8,353 bases of DNA from Patescibacteria group bacterium (lineage in GTDB: Bacteria; Patescibacteriota; Gracilibacteria; UBA1369; PNNO01). The stretch is taken from assembly GCA_024275695.1 (NCBI GenBank), contig JAJRYP010000042.1:1-8353 (forward strand), written 5' to 3'. The position numbers and the translations under genes were made by a program. A model generated the notes under the pieces. That model ran no database searches, had not been told where the DNA came from, and saw only the letters and a program-made list of their open reading frames with translations. Of this stretch, positions 4,788-8,353 are shown piece by piece; position 1 is the stretch's first letter, and every line of letters starts with the position of its first letter.

Positions 4788-6980
4788 TTACTTATGCCAA
4801 ACAGAGCCTTTTTTAATTTTGAAACCTTTCGGGAGAAATTTAACAATTTCTATTTTCTTGCCTTTGTAGTCCTTTCCGCCCCCGCCAAGCAGTATTCCCA
4901 AAAATCCGAATGTTTTGCGCTTTTTAACCTTCTGAACAGCGCCACCGTTAACTCTAATTTGCATTCCTTCAAGAGGGTGAAAGTTTTTTCCGTCGGCGAT
5001 AACTATAGTGCTTCTCCCTAAATCAATTCGCTGTGAAACTTTATAGTTCTTTTGAAAGATATATTTAGATTTATTTTTTGTTAGCTTTTCAAGTTTTGCT
5101 TTAGTTAGACGTTTACCTTTAAGCTTAAATCCGGCCAAGATTCCTCCTCCTCCGAGGGCACCGGTAATCCAGGCGTACTTCCCGGAAATCCAATCTTTTA
5201 CAAGCGAGCCAAGATCCAAAAAGCCAACAATTGCATTGGTAATAAATCCGGCAACAATCCCCGCGTATTTCCCAAGTTTTGTTTTTTTAAGAATTTTTTC
5301 AACGACACTTTGGATTTTGCCTTTAATTTTGCCGAGAATCCCTTTAGCTTTTTCCGCCTTTTTAGCTTTTTCAAGAACCTCGCGTTTCTTTTCGTAAAGT
5401 TTTTCCGCTCTCTTTTTTTGGTTTGGATTGTGAAAATCGACCTCTACCGTATCTTTGGATGTAAATTTAACTTTAATTTTCGGATTGAAAGATAAATAAT
5501 TATATAGCGGTTTATTATTTTCAATTGCAACGTTAATGTCTTTTTCAACCCGGTCTCTTCTGGCCTTTGCCGCAGCTTTTACATCAACATCCGAAAGTTT
5601 AGTGTGCTTTTTTAAATATTTTTCAACAGCATCTTCCAAAGGAGCAAGAAAATGCGTTTTCATTTTCTTGTATTTAAAATATGAAGACACTTTATAAAGA
5701 CCTTTTCTGTTAAGTATATAAGATACAAGCCCTATTGTCGATTTAAGCTCCTCTCCCGGTTTTATTCTTGCAACAGCGGAAATTCTATTTTGAACATTTA
5801 TATTGCCAAGCTCCGTATCCATTTCGTCCACGGTCATCTCATCCAGTAATTCTTTTTTAAGAAATTCAAGATCGCTGCTTTTATCAATCCACTTCCCTAA
5901 TTTTTTATAATGCGGCGTTACCTTTTTCTCCGTAATCACGGGGATATATCCCCATTCACTTTTATTAAGTCTGCCAATAATAGAAATAAAATAGACCTTT
6001 CCCTTTTTTGGATCATATCTGTATAAATAGTTTTCACATCCCTCGCCAAAATACATGGACATTTGTCCTGCGGTATCCGAATTGTCCAAAGGGCTCCATG
6101 TATTTGTATATCTTTTCTTATTATCATTAAAATGTTTGTACAAATCCTTTGCCCAATCGGTCGGATAATATTCCTCATGTTTCTTTGCAACTCTAATAGC
6201 AGTTTCCAAATAATTGATTATTTGCGTTGCCGCCGGAGAATAGACCTTTCCGTCGCGGCCATGCATTATATCATCAAATCCACTATCAACAGGATCTTTT
6301 ATTAATTCCTTTTTAATACCGGGAAATGCATCGATTATTGAATTTGTGTGCATACATTCGTCATCACCGTTATTATCGACTGTCCACCAACTTCTAATTA
6401 ATACTCTTTTTTTAGCCGGATCTTTTTTTACAACCGCAAGGCCTCTCCATCCTTTTGATTTTTTTCTTGTGAAGGCTATTTTGTTGTAATAATCCCAGGA
6501 CTTCCATTTCTCACCCCAATAAAATCCCAGTTTTTTTGCCGCGTTTTCTTCTCTAAAAAAATATAATAATTGAAAAATGTCATATCCTTTTTTGGTAAAT
6601 ACCCTGCCCAATCCGACATATGCCGTATTTATATCCCACTTTTTCTCTATCAAATCAAACAGAATAAAAGCGTCCATGGCATCTTTTTTATCTTTAATGC
6701 GACCAAGTGCTATATATTTCGGCGAAGCTTTTATTTCTTTTATTCTATTATTTACATTGTTTCTAAAAATATATTCTCTAAGAAGCTTGTACCTCTTCAG
6801 TTCAAGCCCTTTTGCGGTTTGAATTTTCTTCTCAAGTCTCGCAATCAATTGACGTTGAATTTTTGCGTCCAGATGGATCATCTTGCGATCTATTCGATTT
6901 CTTATAACATTTGCGACTGCGCCCAGAACCGGCCCGGCTTTAAGTTTTTGATAAATAAATTTTGAATAATTTAAGTCCAT
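4788..6980 (-). CDS. 730-aa lysine-rich protein with glycine-rich hydrophobic hairpin; paralogue of the upstream gene
   Basis: I know no family for this protein. Residues 1-95 are basic and helical. Residues 96-250 form an aromatic-rich domain with SKGWRGLAVV and SWWTVDNNGDDECMHTN. From about residue 225 it aligns with the preceding gene: ELIKDPVDSG (225-234), DGKVYSP (243-249), CENYLYRYDPKKGKVYF (315-331), SEWGYI (341-346), DKSSDLEFLKKEL (366-378), PKIKVKF (500-506) and VDFHN (514-518). A Lys/Glu/Ala helix (525-565) leads into two glycine-rich hydrophobic stretches, about 570-594 and 602-618. The C-terminal tail ends PKGFKIKKGSVW. Relative to the paralogue, the tail carries an extra block of about 46 residues with its own hydrophobic FGFLGILLGGGG (691-702). 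There is no signal peptide. The ATG follows AAAATAAAAACAAA, with no Shine-Dalgarno. The hairpin suggests membrane contact, which is inference. Confidence 0.88.
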   Translation of the reverse strand: MDLNYSKFIYQKLKAGPVLGAVANVIRNRIDRKMIHLDAKIQRQLIARLEKKIQTAKGLELKRYKLLREYIFRNNVNNRIKEIKASPKYIALGRIKDKKDAMDAFILFDLIEKKWDINTAYVGLGRVFTKKGYDIFQLLYFFREENAAKKLGFYWGEKWKSWDYYNKIAFTRKKSKGWRGLAVVKKDPAKKRVLIRSWWTVDNNGDDECMHTNSIIDAFPGIKKELIKDPVDSGFDDIMHGRDGKVYSPAATQIINYLETAIRVAKKHEEYYPTDWAKDLYKHFNDNKKRYTNTWSPLDNSDTAGQMSMYFGEGCENYLYRYDPKKGKVYFISIIGRLNKSEWGYIPVITEKKVTPHYKKLGKWIDKSSDLEFLKKELLDEMTVDEMDTELGNINVQNRISAVARIKPGEELKSTIGLVSYILNRKGLYKVSSYFKYKKMKTHFLAPLEDAVEKYLKKHTKLSDVDVKAAAKARRDRVEKDINVAIENNKPLYNYLSFNPKIKVKFTSKDTVEVDFHNPNQKKRAEKLYEKKREVLEKAKKAEKAKGILGKIKGKIQSVVEKILKKTKLGKYAGIVAGFITNAIVGFLDLGSLVKDWISGKYAWITGALGGGGILAGFKLKGKRLTKAKLEKLTKNKSKYIFQKNYKVSQRIDLGRSTIVIADGKNFHPLEGMQIRVNGGAVQKVKKRKTFGFLGILLGGGGKDYKGKKIEIVKFLPKGFKIKKGSVWHK

Positions 6981-7003
6981 TTTGTTTTTATTTTAAAAAT
7001 ATT

Positions 7004-8353
7004 TTAAGCGGCTCTCCATTCCGATCCTTTTGGAATCTTGAAGCCTTTTTTGAGTTTTCCTTTTACCACTTTGCGATTTGGAAGAACGATTTTCCCGCCT
7101 CCAAGATCATATTCTCGTTCCGCTATGGTATACCCTTTTTTGAATTTGTATCTTGTTTTGCCTTTAGTAAGTTTTTCGAAATCTTTTTTGCCCATTTTTA
7201 ATAGCCCCGCCGTAGCAAGACTTCCTCCTAAAAATCCGCCGATTATTGGAAGCTTTGCAAGAGTTGCCGCATCAAACATGCCGCCCAGTATCGAAGCCAA
7301 AGGACCCGTAATATATTTACCGAATTTACCGAAAAATCCGCCGAGCCTTCCAGAGAATTTGTCCAGTCCTTGTTTTATTCTTGCAACCAGATTTTTTTGC
7401 TTAAGCGCGCTAACTTCTTTTTTAGCTTTCTCGGCTTTTTCTTTAAGGCTTTTTTGATAATCTCGGGCAGCTCGACTTGCGAAACTCCGGTTATGAAAAT
7501 CGAGTTTTAACGAATCGTCAGCACCGAATTCAACTTTAACCTTTATTTTCGGCTTACTGTTTAAAGCATTGTCCAATGCTCCGTTTGCAGTTTTTGCCGC
7601 ATCAAAATCAGTTCGAACTTTCGCCATTCGAACATCCGCAAGTTTGTTTGCAAGATTGTCATTGTTTTTCGCAACTGCAACATTCGCCTTTACCCATGCC
7701 AGAAGTGCCGCTTTAAGAGGTACAAAGAAAGATTTTTCACGTTGATCGTATGCAAAATACGTTTTAACTTTATAAACCTTGGGTGATTTAAAAATATCGG
7801 CGCACGCGCCAACCGTTTTGTCAATTTCTTTTCCTTTAACAACAGGACTTGTTTTGCGTTCAATCCTGGAAAGCTCCGCATTTACCTGATTCGGAGGCAT
7901 TTTATCTATAATTTCCCTTTTCAGAAATTCCAAATCATTTGATTTATCCACATAACTGTCCACCATCCACGACCCTTTCTTGTATTTATTTTCCTTTATT
8001 GAAATATATCCCCATTCAGGCCTAGCCGTTTTACCCTGAATCGAAACATAATATATTTTTTTATCTTTCGGAGAATAACGAAAAAGATAATTTTCCCAAC
8101 CTTGTCCGAGACAAGCAACCATTTTCCCGACAGATTCCGGATCTTCCAGTGTATTCCATTTATCATGATAGCGTTTTTTAGGATGTTTATGAAAATATTC
8201 ATAAAGCTTTATCTTTCTGTCACGATCAAACAATTCTCCCTCCTCTTTGCTTTTTTTAATGAACGCCACTAATTCTTCTCCATATGGTGAAACAACTTTA
8301 CCTCCTCTATGTTCAACGGGAAGGCCGCTGTCCGCGGGATCATTAACAAGCTC
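7004..8353 (-). CDS. N-terminally cut paralogue of the 730-aa protein, C-terminal 449 residues visible
   Basis: The frame is open to the window edge, so the true start is outside. The GTG at 8267-8269 is internal, because residues before it (ELVNDPADSGLPV, GGKVVSPYGEEL) already align with the 730-aa protein. Visible residues 86-93 (WENYLFRY), 113-117 (EWGYI), 137-144 (DKSNDLEF), PKIKVKV (268-274) and LDFHN (284-288) mark the shared core. A Lys/Ala/Glu helix (about 294-320) leads to a glycine-rich hydrophobic region at about 345-385 (ITGPLASILGGMFD, LPIIGGFLGGSLATAGLL). The short tail ends with KKGFKIPKGSEW. If the paralogy holds over the full length, about 220 residues are missing on the left. 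It stops 23 bp before the 730-aa gene, consistent with cotranscription after tandem duplication. Function is unknown; likely membrane-associated by inference. Confidence 0.88.
   Translation of the reverse strand, partial: ELVNDPADSGLPVEHRGGKVVSPYGEELVAFIKKSKEEGELFDRDRKIKLYEYFHKHPKKRYHDKWNTLEDPESVGKMVACLGQGWENYLFRYSPKDKKIYYVSIQGKTARPEWGYISIKENKYKKGSWMVDSYVDKSNDLEFLKREIIDKMPPNQVNAELSRIERKTSPVVKGKEIDKTVGACADIFKSPKVYKVKTYFAYDQREKSFFVPLKAALLAWVKANVAVAKNNDNLANKLADVRMAKVRTDFDAAKTANGALDNALNSKPKIKVKVEFGADDSLKLDFHNRSFASRAARDYQKSLKEKAEKAKKEVSALKQKNLVARIKQGLDKFSGRLGGFFGKFGKYITGPLASILGGMFDAATLAKLPIIGGFLGGSLATAGLLKMGKKDFEKLTKGKTRYKFKKGYTIAEREYDLGGGKIVLPNRKVVKGKLKKGFKIPKGSEWRAA

Noticed and set aside
6570..6965. 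Plus-strand 131-codon ORF
   Set aside because: It is antisense to the N-terminal part of the 730-aa gene, which has clear operon context and protein-level alignment to its paralogue further along.
8267..8269. GTG as the start of the right-hand gene
   Set aside because: The 28 codons before it are open to the window edge and align with the 730-aa protein (DPxDSG, GKVxSP), so the GTG codes for an internal valine.

Overview
The window is AT-rich by eye (not computed) and densely packed. Every gene I can support is on the minus strand, so the text follows transcription from position 8353 down to 1. The organism looks bacterial. The only two recognisable genes are a nucleoside diphosphate kinase (ndk) and the start of a class IV PLP aminotransferase. 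The ndk has VHASDS around its catalytic His and a GSIRGD loop, a style I associate with Candidate Phyla Radiation (Patescibacteria) and archaeal proteins. Together with leaders that almost all lack Shine-Dalgarno motifs and a large block of unrecognised lysine-rich proteins, this suggests a CPR-type genome, possibly of the Peregrinibacteria/Gracilibacteria kind. Confidence in that placement is low.

Layout. (1) 8353-866 is a run of closely spaced genes (gaps of 23, 36, 3 and 19 bp) that looks like one transcription unit entering from outside the window. It holds a protein truncated by the window edge (449 aa visible), a 730-aa paralogue of it, a 480-aa helical basic protein, a shorter ORF (153 aa from a TTG start, or 189 codons open), a 545-aa coiled-coil/membrane protein whose N-terminus resembles the pre-toxin TG module of polymorphic toxins, and a 70-aa two-helix membrane protein. 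None has a function I can name. (2) 646-865 is a 220-bp spacer holding a weak hairpin, a better rho-independent terminator, and four imperfect 18-bp tandem units that each form a small hairpin. (3) 645-1 holds ndk and, 7 bp after its stop, the first 52 codons of the aminotransferase. This is a separate housekeeping unit.

How the genes may work together. The long unit encodes large, basic, helix-rich proteins without obvious signal peptides. Several carry glycine-rich hydrophobic hairpins or single membrane segments near one end. The two large paralogues share a conserved core, a hydrophobic hairpin and a matching C-terminal tail. This fits a membrane-associated or membrane-inserting assembly, or an effector-type locus, but that is inference. 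Notable points are the paralogue pair, the pre-toxin-like N-terminus, an in-frame TAA that separates the 480-aa gene from an open frame continuing in the same phase, and the hairpin repeat array with apparent compensatory changes.
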